From Calliopum simillimum (taxonomy: Eukaryota > Arthropoda > Insecta > Diptera > Lauxaniidae): a stretch of DNA of 64,000 bases. Position 1 is the stretch's first letter. Every line of letters begins with the position of its first letter. Made by a program: the position numbers and the translations under genes. Shown here in pieces: positions 35,496 to 48,130 of the stretch. The notes beneath the pieces are model-generated. The model made no database searches, was not told the origin of the DNA, and saw only the letters and a list, made by a program, of their open reading frames with translations. Location of the stretch: assembly GCA_951812925.1 (NCBI GenBank), contig OX638369.1, positions 4,154,001-4,218,000 on the forward strand, given 5' to 3'.

Positions 35496-37039
35496 TGGGT
35501 TTATGTATTTTAGAAAAATATTTTGCAGAGAGTTTCACTATGTGTCACCAAAGACAAAAAATGCATAAAACGCAAGAAGAATGCGTGGGAAATATGAAAT
35601 TCGAAAAATTTTTCAAAAGCTCTCAGCTTATTTTGTTGACACAATCTTTTCCAGTGTTATCATGAAATATCGAAAAATCGTTTCTTTTTGAATCAGTCTG
35701 CGTCACCAATTTGTACAATTTCTTAATACTTTTGGCTTTTTTTGGGTTTTTGAAAAATCTTAAAACTCGAAAACTACTTATTCGCTGTTATCCGGTGAGG
35801 TTTCAGGACAAACTCTGAATCGAAATGCCTTCACCCGTTTCCATGTCATACTAATAATACCTAGTGCTTTGCAAAGTTTTAAGCATTTACAATCATTATT
35901 ATCAATATTTTATAGTGTACACTGTACACATTAAGCAAGCCATATCCATGGGTCAAACTTTGTTCATTTCAGGTCGCATGGTAAAGGCAACATTTTCATT
36001 AGTCTTGTCGTTTTCATTGTCGTCGTAGTACATGTGAATTGTCGCTCCTGCGAGATTGAAAGTCTGTATGTGGAGCAAGAGACGTGAAAAGAAGCGAACA
36101 ATTTATTGGAAAGGACCATTTGTTTTTGCGCTCTCATTAGTACATTTTTTTGAATGTAGAATCAAAAAAAAAAAAAAAAAAAATTCTGCAAATATTTGCA
36201 AATTTTTAAACAATGAAGTTTTGGTTCAGAACAAACTTGTTTCAAATTGTTTTTTGATCTTTTCAGAATTTTCTGCTTTGATTAAAAATCGTTGCATTGA
36301 AAAAGTAGAACGATATCAAATAAATGAAAAATAATATTAAAACAAATTTTCCATTGAGCCATTTCATTTGATTTGAGACAATTGATTTAGACAAAATTTT
36401 TTATCTGATCTGATTTTTTATTTTTTTTTTGGATGATTGGGCTTAATAATTTTCGTTTTTGACCAAATAAGTCAAACCTTCGGACCATTCTGTGAGACCT
36501 TATCATCTTTTAATTCGAAAAAAAATATTTTAGTTAATATGTGGGTATAGTGTAAACTTTTTAACCACTTGCCCTTAGTTTATGGAGTAAATATCCATTA
36601 AGTTTATATCTGCAGAGTTAATATCTGAATAAAATCGAATCGATTTTCGTTACCGTGTCTGCACTTACCATTTGGCAGATAACTGTGAAATTGCAAAAAC
36701 AGGCGTGCGAAATCCAGTTAAGAGCAAAGTTTCGGAAACTGTTACACAATTTTCATGCAAAAACTATAAAAATTTAATTTTATCGCAAAGAATTAAGGAG
36801 CCAAGTGCCTTTACTTTGTAACGCTACATTAACAAAATAAAATTGATTTCTATTGAACAGATCTGTAAAAAAAATTACACATTCTGTCGCTTAGTCATTA
36901 TGCAATATAGAACAGTCAGCAAAATAGGTTTTGCTTTGGAGTTAATGTGCAATGCCCCAGACAGACAGCAGCCCTAACTAGACTGAAGAAGCAATAATGT
37001 GAAACTTTTTATTGCATGATTTTAGGCATTTTTTAAACA
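35496..37039. other. AT-rich non-coding stretch
   Basis: Long A and T runs (for example 36165-36182) and no recognisable gene. The 92-residue frame at 36056-36334 is lysine-run-rich and unsupported. Confidence 0.35.
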
Positions 37040-37800
37040 CATATTTCATAGACATAAAACCGCATGCCGTGAGCGCATGGCACCGCCCACTTAAAAATAT
37101 AGAGACCACATTCTCGTTCCTTTGTGTTAAAAAAATACAGTGGTTTGGCTGTGAAAGCGTTTTTTTTTTCCATTTACAGTCGTGGCACCATCCACTGAGA
37201 ACATAATGATTAGTTCATCGATCCAAACCAAATTTCGTAAAAATCGATTTAGTGGTTTGGCAGTGAGAGCGATTTTAGATTTAGGTGAGTGGCACTGACA
37301 ACTTTAAAAAAACATATAATCTTGCGCACTGCTGCTCCTCACAACGTTTCCAACTAAAAACTGGTAAGGGTGTAATCTTTTGCCTGGTCACAGCAGTATT
37401 TTGAAAATTTTGCTTATATGGGAGGTGAGGGCCCTCTTGACCGAATTTACCCAGTTTTTTCTCAGAGTTTGCATTAATAGTTTTTAATGATTGAGTATAA
37501 TTTGGTTGAATTATCTCAAAAAACGTTTTCAGTACAGAGTTCTGAAGCTTTTGCTTATATGGGAAGTGCCACGCCCTCTTCTCCGATTTCACCCAATTTT
37601 TGTTGAGTGGTTGTATTTATAGTTCTTAGTGTTTGAGTATAATTGAATTCGATTATCTCAAAAAAAGTATACAGAACAGCGTTTTGAGGCTTTTGCTTAT
37701 ATGAGGGGTGCCACGCCCACTTCGCGAAGTTTTTGCTTAGAGCTTGAGCTTACAGTTCGTGGTATTTATGCGTATTTTGTTTGCATTATCGTAAAAAAAA
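37040..37800. repeat. GGGCGTGGC-type repeats in both orientations
   Basis: Modules in forward orientation (GCATGGCACCGCCCACTT near 37074, GTCGTGGCACCATCCACTG near 37181) are followed by modules in reverse (GTGCCACGCCCTCTTC near 37566, GTGCCACGCCCACTTC near 37709). GCTTTTGCTTATATG is shared by the reverse modules, spaced about 150 bp. Confidence 0.6.
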
Positions 37801-38963
37801 CACCTAAAGTTGCATTTTGAAAATATTTTTTGTGTAGGCGTAAGGTGTGTCCGTTGCTCATTTTCAATCCCACGAGTTGACTATGACGACTCAAGCAGTG
37901 TACCAAATTTCATTGAATTTTCTCGATTAGTTTTCCCAAGAAATGTATTTCCACACACCGCCAGACACCCAGCTAGCCAGTCAAACAGACGGACATGGCT
38001 ATATCGATTTAGCCATGACTTAAGAAAGACATTCAAACCTTTACCTAAAAATTCTAAAAGCCATGCGCAGAAATTTGATTTGCATGCGTGGTCGTTGAAG
38101 ATTTCCCATTTGGCCTTCCTGCAGAAGAATTCCTTCTTCAGAAAGTTGCAGTTAGATTAGCGCGATTTCAGTCACTTGTGTACTACGGTGCGGCCAGATA
38201 CCGTCAAGTTGTAGCTCCGACAGTGAATACAAATTCATTGCCAGAGCTAAGAAAGTTCGCCTGAACAATTTCATCTGCATTCCAATATCTCTTATTTTAT
38301 GAAGATTTCGTGTTTCTTGACAAGCTTCGAATAGCAAGGATTATAAGTAGAAAGCAATTCTGGGATCAGTTCCGAGTTTGCGAAAGTTAAAAAATGCCTG
38401 CAAAGTTACCAGAACTATATAAATTTGGGTATGAGTTATACGCAAGAACAATACTGTGGGATTAAGGAAGATCAACTTTAGTCTACTTAAGCAAAACTGG
38501 TCGGAGACTAAATTTCCATTATTTCTGGGTAAAATTAACACGTTTGACTAAAACTCCTTTTCCATTTTTTACGAGTATATTTAACTCGTTTCATCATGCT
38601 TTGAAAGTCACTTGACCACGTATTCTTTCATTTGTGTCAAAAATAAATTTGATATTTACATATTATATACATATGCATACTTAAAGTGCTGTCACACCTG
38701 ATTTGAAAGGCGCTGGTGATTAGTCAGACTAAAAAGTATGAAATTTACTATTCCCTCATGATTTCATTACGTAAATTGCAGTTACGAAAATTCCAAGTTT
38801 TACGGAAAATTGCAATGGATATTCTTTATTTAATTTGAGAGAACCTCAGCTGATAGCAATGCTAGTTGCTCTTTGAATACAGAAATCTTCATGAGCCTCA
38901 TCGGCTACGGTCATGGTTTAAAAACATTTATTGTGTAACCGCATGTAATGTTTGGATTTCTCA
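37801..38963. other. Upstream region of the secreted-protein gene
   Basis: Short overlapping open frames only. About 300 bp before the gene there is no repeat I can pair, so local regulatory sites may lie here. Confidence 0.35.
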
Positions 38964-38998
38964 TATAAAGGTTGCAACAATCTTAAATGCATCAGTCT
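38964..38998 (+). promoter_or_regulatory. Core promoter: TATA box and initiator
   Basis: TATAAA at 38964-38969 lies 30 bp before the A of an arthropod initiator TCAGTC (38992-38997), the usual spacing. Start of transcription at 38994 would give a 34-nt leader before the ATG at 39028. Confidence 0.7.
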
Positions 38999-39027
38999 CG
39001 TAAGGTCTGTACAACGTGCTAGAAATA

Positions 39028-40371
39028 ATGTTCGAAATTAATTGGAAGGTTGGCGCTATTGCACTGCTGGTAGTGTGTGTTTTAAGTGAAAATGTTGCAG
39101 AAAGACAAAAATATGTTTTAACAACATATCATAAAAAGACAAGTACAAGGCAAGGACACCCAGTTTTTAATAGAAAAACAGACTCACCAAAAACAACAAC
39201 TGAAAAACCCCAAGAAACAAATGTTAACCTTAAAGAAATTTTTCAAGAAACAGTTTCTGGAATTTACTTGAACGATTATGGGAACTTCAACAAGGTGATC
39301 GAATTTATCAACATGACCAAAAGTCAAAATTTTAAATCCCTAATGCTTATCGCACTTCATGATGTTATGAAAGAATCAAAAGATGCGGAGAGTCCACTCA
39401 AAGCAATACCACTATATAATGAAATGAATAATTTGCTTAATTCTCCTGCCAAAAATTTTAGTGTAAGAACTGAACTAACTACACTAAGGGATCATCTAGT
39501 AACGGATGTTATTGTACCAACAGGCGCTGATATACTGCGGTCTGCTATCTACTTGAATGTAACTCAACACAGAAACAATACCGCTACTATGCTCTTGGAT
39601 CTATTTAGTGAAGCAGATCAAACTCTAGCTAAACTCACTATCACCCGTGTGGTAGAAAATGTATATAAGATTGTAGCAAAACAAAATTTGCTGCACATTT
39701 TGGAAAATTTGTCTGTATATGTCGAACAGAATATATATGGCTTGGTTGCACTATATAATAGGGTAAAATTTGAAGGAGTATTGCAAGTCGAGTTCTACAC
39801 TCATCTGAGAGAACTAACTCTAAATCCCAGATATAATTCAACAGCTACAGATGAACTTAAAAAGGAAGTGAATGAAATTTTACCCGTCGAAGCAATCAGA
39901 CTACTAAGTGGTAATGTCTGTATTTCACAAAAGTTTCCAAGTGAACGCAGATATCAGAAAGCCTCCAATTACTTGCAACGCTGCAGTCAGAAAGATCATA
40001 GGGTATGCGCTACAAAGACCGATGTGAACAACCCAGATGCAATTATATTCAAGCCAGAGCAACAAACAAATCAAGCTTTTAGACTTAAAAATGTTAACAG
40101 TGGTCAATATGTGAATATCAGAGCTAACTTCCATGAAAATAAAGAAGGCATAGCTCTGAATGTTTTTGCTGAAAGTATAAGGGACAATGAAAGAGATTTA
40201 TTAATACAATTCCAGGATAAGGCCGTTGTTATATCAAATATGGACAGAACACATTACATTTGCGTTAATAATTTAACAAATGATAAGAATGTCTTGCTAG
40301 CATATACTAGAAATGTTGAATCGTATGAAAAAAACAAGGAAGACTGCAATTTTAATATACAAAGTTGCTAA
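39028..40371 (+). CDS. Secreted glycoprotein of unrecognised family, single exon
   Basis: The ATG at 39028 gives 447 residues; an in-frame GTG 12 nt upstream is a less likely start. Residues 8-19 form a signal-peptide core (VGAIALLVVCVL), with cleavage likely near residues 20-25. A Ser/Thr/Lys-rich linker (about 35-65) is followed by a mostly helical stretch to about 290 with many N-glycosylation sequons (NMT, NFS, NVT, NNT, NLS, NST). The last 150 residues hold six cysteines (298, 319, 327, 412, 440, 447), enough for three disulfides, and a segment FRLKNVNSGQYVNIRANF reminiscent of beta-trefoil repeats; that likeness is weak. The frame is clean, without introns. The strong TATA/initiator pair suggests tissue-specific expression, for example in a gland, which is inference. 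AATAAA signals appear only at 41110 and 41320, beyond a foldback relic. Confidence 0.85.
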   Translation: MFEINWKVGAIALLVVCVLSENVAERQKYVLTTYHKKTSTRQGHPVFNRKTDSPKTTTEKPQETNVNLKEIFQETVSGIYLNDYGNFNKVIEFINMTKSQNFKSLMLIALHDVMKESKDAESPLKAIPLYNEMNNLLNSPAKNFSVRTELTTLRDHLVTDVIVPTGADILRSAIYLNVTQHRNNTATMLLDLFSEADQTLAKLTITRVVENVYKIVAKQNLLHILENLSVYVEQNIYGLVALYNRVKFEGVLQVEFYTHLRELTLNPRYNSTATDELKKEVNEILPVEAIRLLSGNVCISQKFPSERRYQKASNYLQRCSQKDHRVCATKTDVNNPDAIIFKPEQQTNQAFRLKNVNSGQYVNIRANFHENKEGIALNVFAESIRDNERDLLIQFQDKAVVISNMDRTHYICVNNLTNDKNVLLAYTRNVESYEKNKEDCNFNIQSC

Positions 40372-40469
40372 AGTTTGCGATAAAAAACTAATATTGGAAT
40401 TTGTGGGAACATTTGAAAATAGAAAAAAAATACCCAAAACACTGTGAAACACAAAATTCTGAAGTTGAT

Positions 40470-40900
40470 CCCGATAATTTGTAAGTTGAGTGTCGCTGAT
40501 TCCGAATCTGACAACAGTTGTTTCTTATAACATCTAAAATCGGAGTTTTACCTAATTTTAAGTTCAGAAAACGCTATTTTCAGATACATGGTATAAATTC
40601 AGGAAGTGTTTCTTTAAACTATTACTTTAACTTTCCGCGATATTATCTGTTGAAGTAAAGATATAAAAATTTAGCGTAGTTCTTAACGTGGATTTGCGAT
40701 ACCTTTACTACAATGGATGATATCTCAGAAAGTATTAATCCAATTAGAAAAATTAAAACCATGTTTTAAAAAATATTAGGGCTTTTCAATGCTTAAGCGT
40801 GACTTAAGTAGGAAACACTACTTCCTGGATGTACACCATATGTCTGAAAATAGCGTTTTCTGCACCTTAAATCAAAGATAACTCTTATCTCGGACGTAAT
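40470..40900. mobile_element. Decayed member of the FB5/FB8 foldback family
   Basis: TTCAGAAAACGCTATTTTCA (from about 40562) is inverted as TGAAAATAGCGTTTTCTG (about 40843), and GATACCTTTACTACAATGG with GATATCTCAGAAAGTATTAA occupies the middle, in the same order as at 25.1-25.7 and 51.2-51.8 kb. Its outer ends are too decayed to place. Confidence 0.65.
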
Positions 40901-41686
40901 GAGGAAAAACGGTTACCAGATTTAGAATTAGCGAACCTAAATTAGTCAAGTTGTCGAGATCAAATTTAGATTGGTTTCCCTTCATTTTGTTACAATGTGT
41001 AACCAGCCCTTTTCTGAAAAATTATTTTGATCTGAAATGAAACTTAGATGTTCCGCATTTCGATAATTAATATCAAATCGTAATTACACATTTTAGTTAA
41101 ACGTATTGAAATAAATATTTTTCAAAAAGCATACCTTTTTCGATGAATAACGGATTTCCTCAAATTAAATTTTTATACCCAGATCAGAATGAGCGCATTA
41201 TTAGAAATTTGTAGACAAGACTATTGTTTAAGATAACAACAGAACATTTGTATAGTAGAATTTATATTCATTTTAAGCCTTGAATCTAAAACGTTAAAAA
41301 TTGTTTGTGTAAAGTTAATAATAAAACTGAAATGAAAACTACATCTCTATTTGTGTTAATTGTGTTTTTAGAAGATTGTTATAGTTTGTACAAATTTGAA
41401 ATTGTCTTAAATTTCCACAAGATATTGCCTTAGTTCGTATAATTCAAATATTATTACTAATATTGATGATATATCGTTCCTTGTGAAAAACACTAAGTCA
41501 AAAGAATCAGTTTTGTATATTTTTTGTGAAAACTGATGCTTTGCTAATTTTTTTCAAGATGAAAATAACCACTTTTGAACGGAAATATGGGTCAATGGAT
41601 CTCATTAGACTAAGAACTATAATATCCAGAAATACCAACAACTCAATACTAGAAAAAACTGACGTATTGTTTTTCACTTGAATAGG
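40901..41686. other. Non-coding stretch after the secreted-protein gene
   Basis: AATAAA at 41110 and 41320 may end the preceding transcript. The segment near 41630-41660 (AAATACCAACAACTCAA) also occurs near 10990. Confidence 0.35.
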
Positions 41687-42224
41687 GACTATATTAGGGA
41701 TTCCAATTTTTGGACTTTTTGCGATCCCGGGATTTCGGGATCAGAAATTTTTGAATCCCGGGATCCCGGGATTTTTCGGGATTTGTATGAATTTTGTTTT
41801 CTTCGTAAATAGAACAGAATTTTGTATTAAAAATTCCTAATATTTTGTCTTATATACCCCTACTACACCCCTACAAAGATATTTAATTTTCTTAAAAATG
41901 TGACTTATTTGAATATTGAGAGGAGATAGCACAGTAGCGCTCTTCAAAAAATTACAGTTTGGAGATAGGATTTTTCTTATTTCTCGAATATTTCGGTGTT
42001 TTAGTGGTATTTTGACATCCTACAGATTTCCACTCGGTAAAGTAGCCCACAAGGATACCATAACTGCAAAAATCGCAAAAAGTGGAGATAGGTCCATAGC
42101 GCTCTAAGTTATTGATATATAAAATATCATACACATTTAATTATATAAAATAGTGAGATCAAAGTTTTAACAAGTGTTGGACTTGGAAGAATTAACTTTT
42201 GCTTTAATCAGTATTATTATTATT

Positions 42225-45200
42225 AAAATATGATTTTAGGAAAATTAAAGCATTTATTGTTTTATCATCCAATTTGGATCTAAATTTATTACGTATACAA
42301 CCTGCACACGAAAAGCATCTTTCTGATTCAACACTTGTTGGTTGAATTGAAGAAAGATAATCGAAAGTTTTCTGGAGGAAATAACCCCTATCACCACATT
42401 ACAAAATATATCAATTTCTTTCACTAAAACGTTGGATAAATTATAAGACTTTCTAGAAAACAAATTTTTTGAAGTGGTATTCAAAACTGGATTTAATTTT
42501 GCTTTCAAGTTTATTGATGAGTTTACTTTAACTCTATGGCTATTGTCCTCAATTTCTCAAGAAGGTTCAGTTTCAAATCTAGAGAGAATACGTTTTATCT
42601 CTACTTTAACGCGATTTAAAGATGGAGCTTTACAGAAATCATTACTGGAACTTATCAAAAATGAAAAAATGTCAGATAAAATCCTTTCCACGAGCTTAAA
42701 GCTACTTCAGACTATCTGAAAGTCATACAGAAACTCGTATGAGTTGTCAAATATGGCAACTCTGATAGTGGGAATGTACATATATTACACAAATGATTTA
42801 TCAGAAGAAAACTCATATGAGTTTTTTTGGCATTAGATTTGAGTCTATTTGAAAATAGAAGTCATAGGAGTTTTCAAATTTTTAAATGTTGTTTGAAAAA
42901 TAAAAAATAAAAACAATTTCAACAACATAAATTAAAAACAATAAAAAATTGACAGTCAGAGAAAAACCATACAGAAAAACATAAGAGAACTAGTCTGAAG
43001 TGCCTTTTAGCAAAAATGATATTACTCAGAGCAGATTTATCTTTCTTTATATTACCAAATGTGATTTTGATTGGTTGAAGAGTACGAGCTAATTGTTTAA
43101 TAACACGCTTCAACAAAAAAATTTTTTTTTCTTTTGGGATGGGTTCTAACCTAGCACTTCGCTTGCCATTGATGAGTAGAAAATAACTGCCAAAGGATTT
43201 TTCGGAGTTCGGTCGTTAAGCAGCGCTATAACGGTTCAAAGTTTGAAAAATCAAGTACTATGGAAAACACGTACTTTTAGATTAAAAATTCAAATTTTTT
43301 ACATAAAATCTTCATTTCTCGTTTATGATGTCTTCTGAACATAACTTAAACATACCCTAATGATTATTTTCTTCCTGAATATTAAAAGCATATCTTCTAT
43401 CGTTTTGGAGAAATTTACAGAAAACTGTGAAAAATTAAAAAATACACTCAAGTTTGCATTTTTTTCCTCCCACGATCAGTGCAAAAATTGGGATGGGTTC
43501 TAGTAGAGCATTTTCCATTGTAAATGATGAGTAGAAAAAAACTATCAAAGGGTTTTTTGAAGTTCGGTTGTAAAACGGCGCTTTAGCGATTCGAAATTCG
43601 AAAAATCAAGTGCTATGGAAAAACCGTACTTTTAAGTTAAAAATTCAAATTTTTTACATGAAATATTCTTTTCACGTTTATGATGTATGGTAAACATAAC
43701 TTTAACATACTCCCGTTGTTATTTTCTTCGAAGATATTAAAAGCATATCTTGCACCGCTTTGGATAAATTTGCATAAAACCGTGAAAAATTTTTTTGATT
43801 TTTTTCCCTCCCATGATCAATGAAAAATTTGGAATGGGTTCTAGTATAGCATTTTCGATTGCCATTAATTAGTAGAAGCAAATTTCTAAAGCATTTTTTG
43901 AAGTTGAGTCGCTATACACAGTTGGCTTGAACGAAAAAAAGCCGTTCCCCGATGACGCCAAACACCAAGTACGTACTTCGACCCTCTAGACCATGTATAA
44001 TCAGAATATAACATTTACAAAACCGTATCAGATTTGCGATGCCAAATTTTAACCCGACATCAGAATTGCTCTATCTTGAATGACAAGCACTGGTTTTTGC
44101 TATATTTGAGGTTATATGACAAGATAAGGTAATTTCTTTACATAAAACTTCGTATACTAGTCAGAAACACTAGTATTCTTCTTTAAAACTTAATTTAAAA
44201 TATTTCAATGTTTGAATTTTACTCCGAAATATCGTAAACTAAAATATTGAAAAAACATGTTTTTTGTATTAAATTACAAATAAATGAACACCTTGAGTTG
44301 AGTTCACACATTTAAAATTAATCTTTATTTAAAATTAAATTTTAACAAATTAGATGCATTTCAGGATGTTCACAACCCATCTTCAGCAACACGAAAGCAA
44401 ATTTTTGATTATAATAAAATACACAAGGTGTAAGACTTTCCATACATAAATAATGGACACAAATATAATCCCATTAAAAAGAAAAAACTAATTTTTCTGT
44501 AATTTCTGTAATTTTCTCCAAAACGGTGAGAAGAAAATAACCATTGGAGTATGTTTAATTCAAGTAAGTTCTATGGAAAAACCGTACTTTTAAGTAAAAA
44601 ATTCTAATTTTTTACATTAAAACTTCATTTCTCGTTTATGATGTATTCTAAAACATAACTTAAACATTAGACCGGTGCGTTTTGGACGAAAGTTTAAAAT
44701 TCGTCGCGCAACCGGCAGAATTGTAAAGTTTAACTATCGACATGAAGATTGCCGCCACTCTAGCTCTGAGAGATGACGGGAAGGGGTGTCGATATATTTT
44801 TGAAGGTTGAAAAACGTGGTTAAAAAATACTTGCTTATAGGTCCGAAGTAAATCAATTCTCAGCTTCGTAGTAGGTCGAAAACTGAAATCCAAGACATGG
44901 ATTCTTATGTATTTTTTCCCGCAAAATCGAATGGCATCATTAGTTTTCTGATTAAATGTCCATTTTTGGCGTTAAGTGAACTTTTCAGCTCAAAAAAGTC
45001 GAAATTTTTCCAAATCCCCTGTTTGAGCACTCTACAATTGAACGGAAAAAATCTTAGAAAAATTTTAAATGTATATTTTGTTAGGATTTTTCCTGACAAA
45101 TCCAGTGGTACCACTTTTTTTGCGCTACGACATTATTTTCATTCATGAAAAACGAATTTTTGATTTTTACTATCAAAAAATATCACGAAATCGGGCGTAA

Positions 45201-46925
45201 ATATTTAGTCAACGACGGTTCCCAACGTCCGGACGGTTTTTTTTTTGTCGGTGCCCCCTAGTAAAATTTTTTTAAAATATTTTTGGAATTTTTTTAACCC
45301 ATTATAAACAAGTTTTTGAAAAAGGGGTCAAAAAGACCCTTTAAAACGGGATATAATGGGTTAAGATGTTCACTTAACTTAATGTAGAATCAAGCATGGA
45401 ACAATATTTTAGAACATCTTAACCCATTAAAACGTGTTTTTAAGGGTCTTTTCGACTTCTTTTTCAAAAACTTGTTTATAATGGGTTAATATGTTCTAAA
45501 ATATTGTTCCATGCTTGATTCTACATTAAGTTAAGTGAATATCTTAACCCATTATATCCCGTTTTTAAGGGTCTTTTTGATCCCTTTTTCAAAAACTTGT
45601 TTAAATTTCCAAAAATATTCTGAAAAAATTTTACTAGGGTGCACCGAAAAAAAAAACCGTCCGGACTTTGGGAACCATCGTTGACTAAATATTTACGCCC
45701 GATTTCGTGATATTTTTTGATAATAAAAATCAAAAATTCGTTTTTCATGAATAAAAATAATGTCGTAGCGCAAAAAAAGTGGTACCACTGGATTTGTCAG
45801 GAAAAATCCTAACAAAATCTATATTTCGAATTTTTCTAAGATTTTTTCTGTTCAATTGTGGAGTGCTCAAAGAGGAGATTTGGAAAAATTTCGACTTTTT
45901 TGAGCTGGAAAGTTCACTTAACGGCAAAAATAAACGTCTAATCAGAAAACTAATGATGCCATTTGATTCTACGGGAAAAAATACATAAGAACCCATGTCT
46001 TGGATTTCAGTTTTCGACCTACTACGAAGCTGAGAATTGATTCACTTCGGACCTATGAGCATGCATTTTTAAACCACGTTTTTCAACCTTCAAAAATATA
46101 TCGACACCCCTTCCCGTCATCTCTCAGAGCTAGTGTGGCGGCAATCTTCATGTCGATAGTTAAACTTTACAATTCTGCCGGTGCGCGACAAATTTTAAAC
46201 TTTCATCCAAAATGCACCGGTCTAATGTTTAAGTTATGTTTTAGAATACATCATGAACGAGAAATGAAGATTTCATGTAAAAAATTAGAATTTTTTACTT
46301 AAAAGTACGGTTTTTCCATAGAACTTACTTGAATTTTAGAACTTCGAATCGCCTTTGACCGTTTTTTTCTACTCATCAATGGCAATCGAAAATGCTCTAC
46401 TAGAACCTATCCCAAATTTTGCATTGATCGTGGGAGGGAAAAAATGCAAAATTGAAGGTATTTTTTAAATTTTTCAGTTTTCTGTAAATTTCTCCAAAAC
46501 GATGCAAGATATGCTTTTAATATTTGGGAAGAAAATAATCATTAGAGTATGCTTAAGTTTTGTTCAGAAGACAACCTAAGCGAGAAATGAAGATTTTATG
46601 TAAAAAATTTGAATTTTTAATCTAAAAGTACGATTTTTCCATAGTACTTGATTTTTCGAACTTTGAACCGTTATATCGCCGCTTAGCGACCGAACTTCGA
46701 AAAATCCATTGGCAGTTTTTTTCTACTCATCAATGGTAATCGAAAGTGCTAGGTTAGAACCCATCCCAAATGTTGTGTTGAAGCGTGTAATTTTAAATTC
46801 GCTACAGTGGATCGAAGAAACCTTTAAGTGAATACAAGCTGTTTTTATGCTACTGTCAAGCATAATAAAGCGCTGCAGCATATCTAAAAGACTATTCCAT
46901 CTCGTTTTGCAATCTTAGATTAACT
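42225..46925 (-). pseudogene. hAT transposase relic, interrupted
   Basis: Reading on the minus strand: DCKTRWNSLLDMLQRF (about 46870-46920), then, after the foldback, LQPIKITFGNIKKDKSAL (about 43030-43090), then a degenerate stretch, and PTSVESERCFSCAGCIRNKF plus a LDDKTINALIFLK tail (about 42233-42340), the C-terminal dimerisation motif of hAT transposases. Stops and frameshifts lie between, and the N-terminal BED finger is not recognisable. Not functional. Confidence 0.85.
43103..46788. mobile_element. Giant foldback FB7 (3.7 kb) with tandem subrepeats
   Basis: Terminal ACACGCTTCAACA (43103) and TGTTGAAGCGTGT (to 46788) are inverts; with the outermost base excluded, TAA flanks both ends. 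The outer left arm holds three units of about 350 bp, each starting near GGGATGGGTTCTA (43136, 43490, about 43830); the outer right arm has two inverse units. An extra stretch of about 590 bp (about 43905-44495) exists only on the left. Inner arms meet at a stem 45361-45425 / 45486-45547 around AACCCATTATA words. Open frames in the two inner arms mirror one another and are not independent genes. Confidence 0.88.
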
Positions 46926-47110
46926 TCAGCTCTTTATTATGATCAATTTAACCATAATGTTGTAAGACTTTTGTTGATGATTTTTGGAACATTCTAACTT
47001 AAAAAACTTACAAAAGAGATCCCGGGATTGGTGGCACTAGTCCCGGGATTTTTGGGGCTGCAAAGAGGCTCGAATCCCGGGATCCCGGGACTGAAATCCC
47101 TAGACTATAT

Positions 47111-48130
47111 ACAGTTGATTAACGTCAAAAAAAAAAATTCCATTCATCAATTTTCATAAAAACAAAATAAAGCTACATAATAGTAATATATATGAGATAA
47201 TACTTAATACAGAATTACGTGAAAAAAAAAAAAAAAAATACACCGCGTAACTTTATCAAATTTGAATAAAAGCCAACACCTGCCAATTCAGAAATAAAAT
47301 ACAAACCTTAAAGAAGACACTCCAACTCAATAATATTTCAACACTTCACACCACATGAAATGGAAACGAAATGAATTTATACGTAAAAAAACACCCCGTC
47401 CAAGGGTTATAATCCACCACCTATCCACACAACATTTTACGCATATGTACATCAAAATTGATGATAACCCATTTGGTGAATCCACCCAGGTAAATGTTGT
47501 TGAGTTAACAAAAAATTATATTGCGATTCATGTATTGAATTATTAAGATATGCAAAAGATGCTGTGCGTAAAATTGCGAATACGTCAATATATGGGCATT
47601 GCACAGTGGGGTAGAAAGTTTTTTAAAGCTTATTTTATTTTATTTTGATTGTTTGATTTATAAAATTTTATTTAAAGAGTAACACTTCATAAAAAAACAT
47701 TCCTCTTTACGCCATCAATTAAAGTTCTGCCAAATGTTCCGTGGATAATTTTTCATGTTACAACAATTTTTACGTTTTCAATTATCCTTTTTTCTCCGCT
47801 GTGCTTTGGAAATATGATTCGTTGTCGTTATTCTGCAACACAAGCAGAACTAAGATCTGTATTTTACGCATACGCAGAAGAAGCATGTGAGGAATGTACA
47901 CAAACGGTTACTGAAAATATTGATGAAAATTTTATGGACTTCAATGAAAAAGATGACTCAGGTAAGGATGCAGTTATTTTTGAAGAGGAAATCATTTTAC
48001 TTAAGTAATAATCTGAGAATAAAACTGAAGAGAAGTAGCTGACAACAACTGCACCGGATTGTGTTTGGTTGGGAAGATCAGATGAACCTCTGCAATTAAG
48101 CCTTTTTGTTCGATTAATCGAATTGTATAA
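47111..48130. other. Non-coding stretch with a possible exon
   Basis: A forward frame from ATG 47814 reads acidic sequence up to a strong donor-like CTCAG|GTAAGG at 47961/47962, preceded by a pyrimidine tract (47786-47798). It could be an exon of an unrecognised gene, but no partner exon is visible. Confidence 0.25.

Larger units (their letters stand above)
41695..47102 (-). mobile_element. Decayed hAT transposon split by a foldback
   Basis: GACTATAT flanks both sides exactly (41687-41694 and 47103-47110), the 8-bp duplication of hAT elements. Ends read TAGGGATT and AAATCCCTA. Several TCCCGGGAT palindromes lie near each end (41733-41778 and 47012-47090), as subterminal repeats. Minus-strand relics of a hAT transposase occur on both sides of a 3.7-kb insertion (43103-46788). 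Without it the element is about 1.7 kb. Confidence 0.9.

Noticed and set aside
44660..46302. Pairs of open frames of about 70-100 residues on both strands
   Set aside because: They are the same sequence read in the two arms of FB7, so they mirror each other; no motif and no sign of selection.
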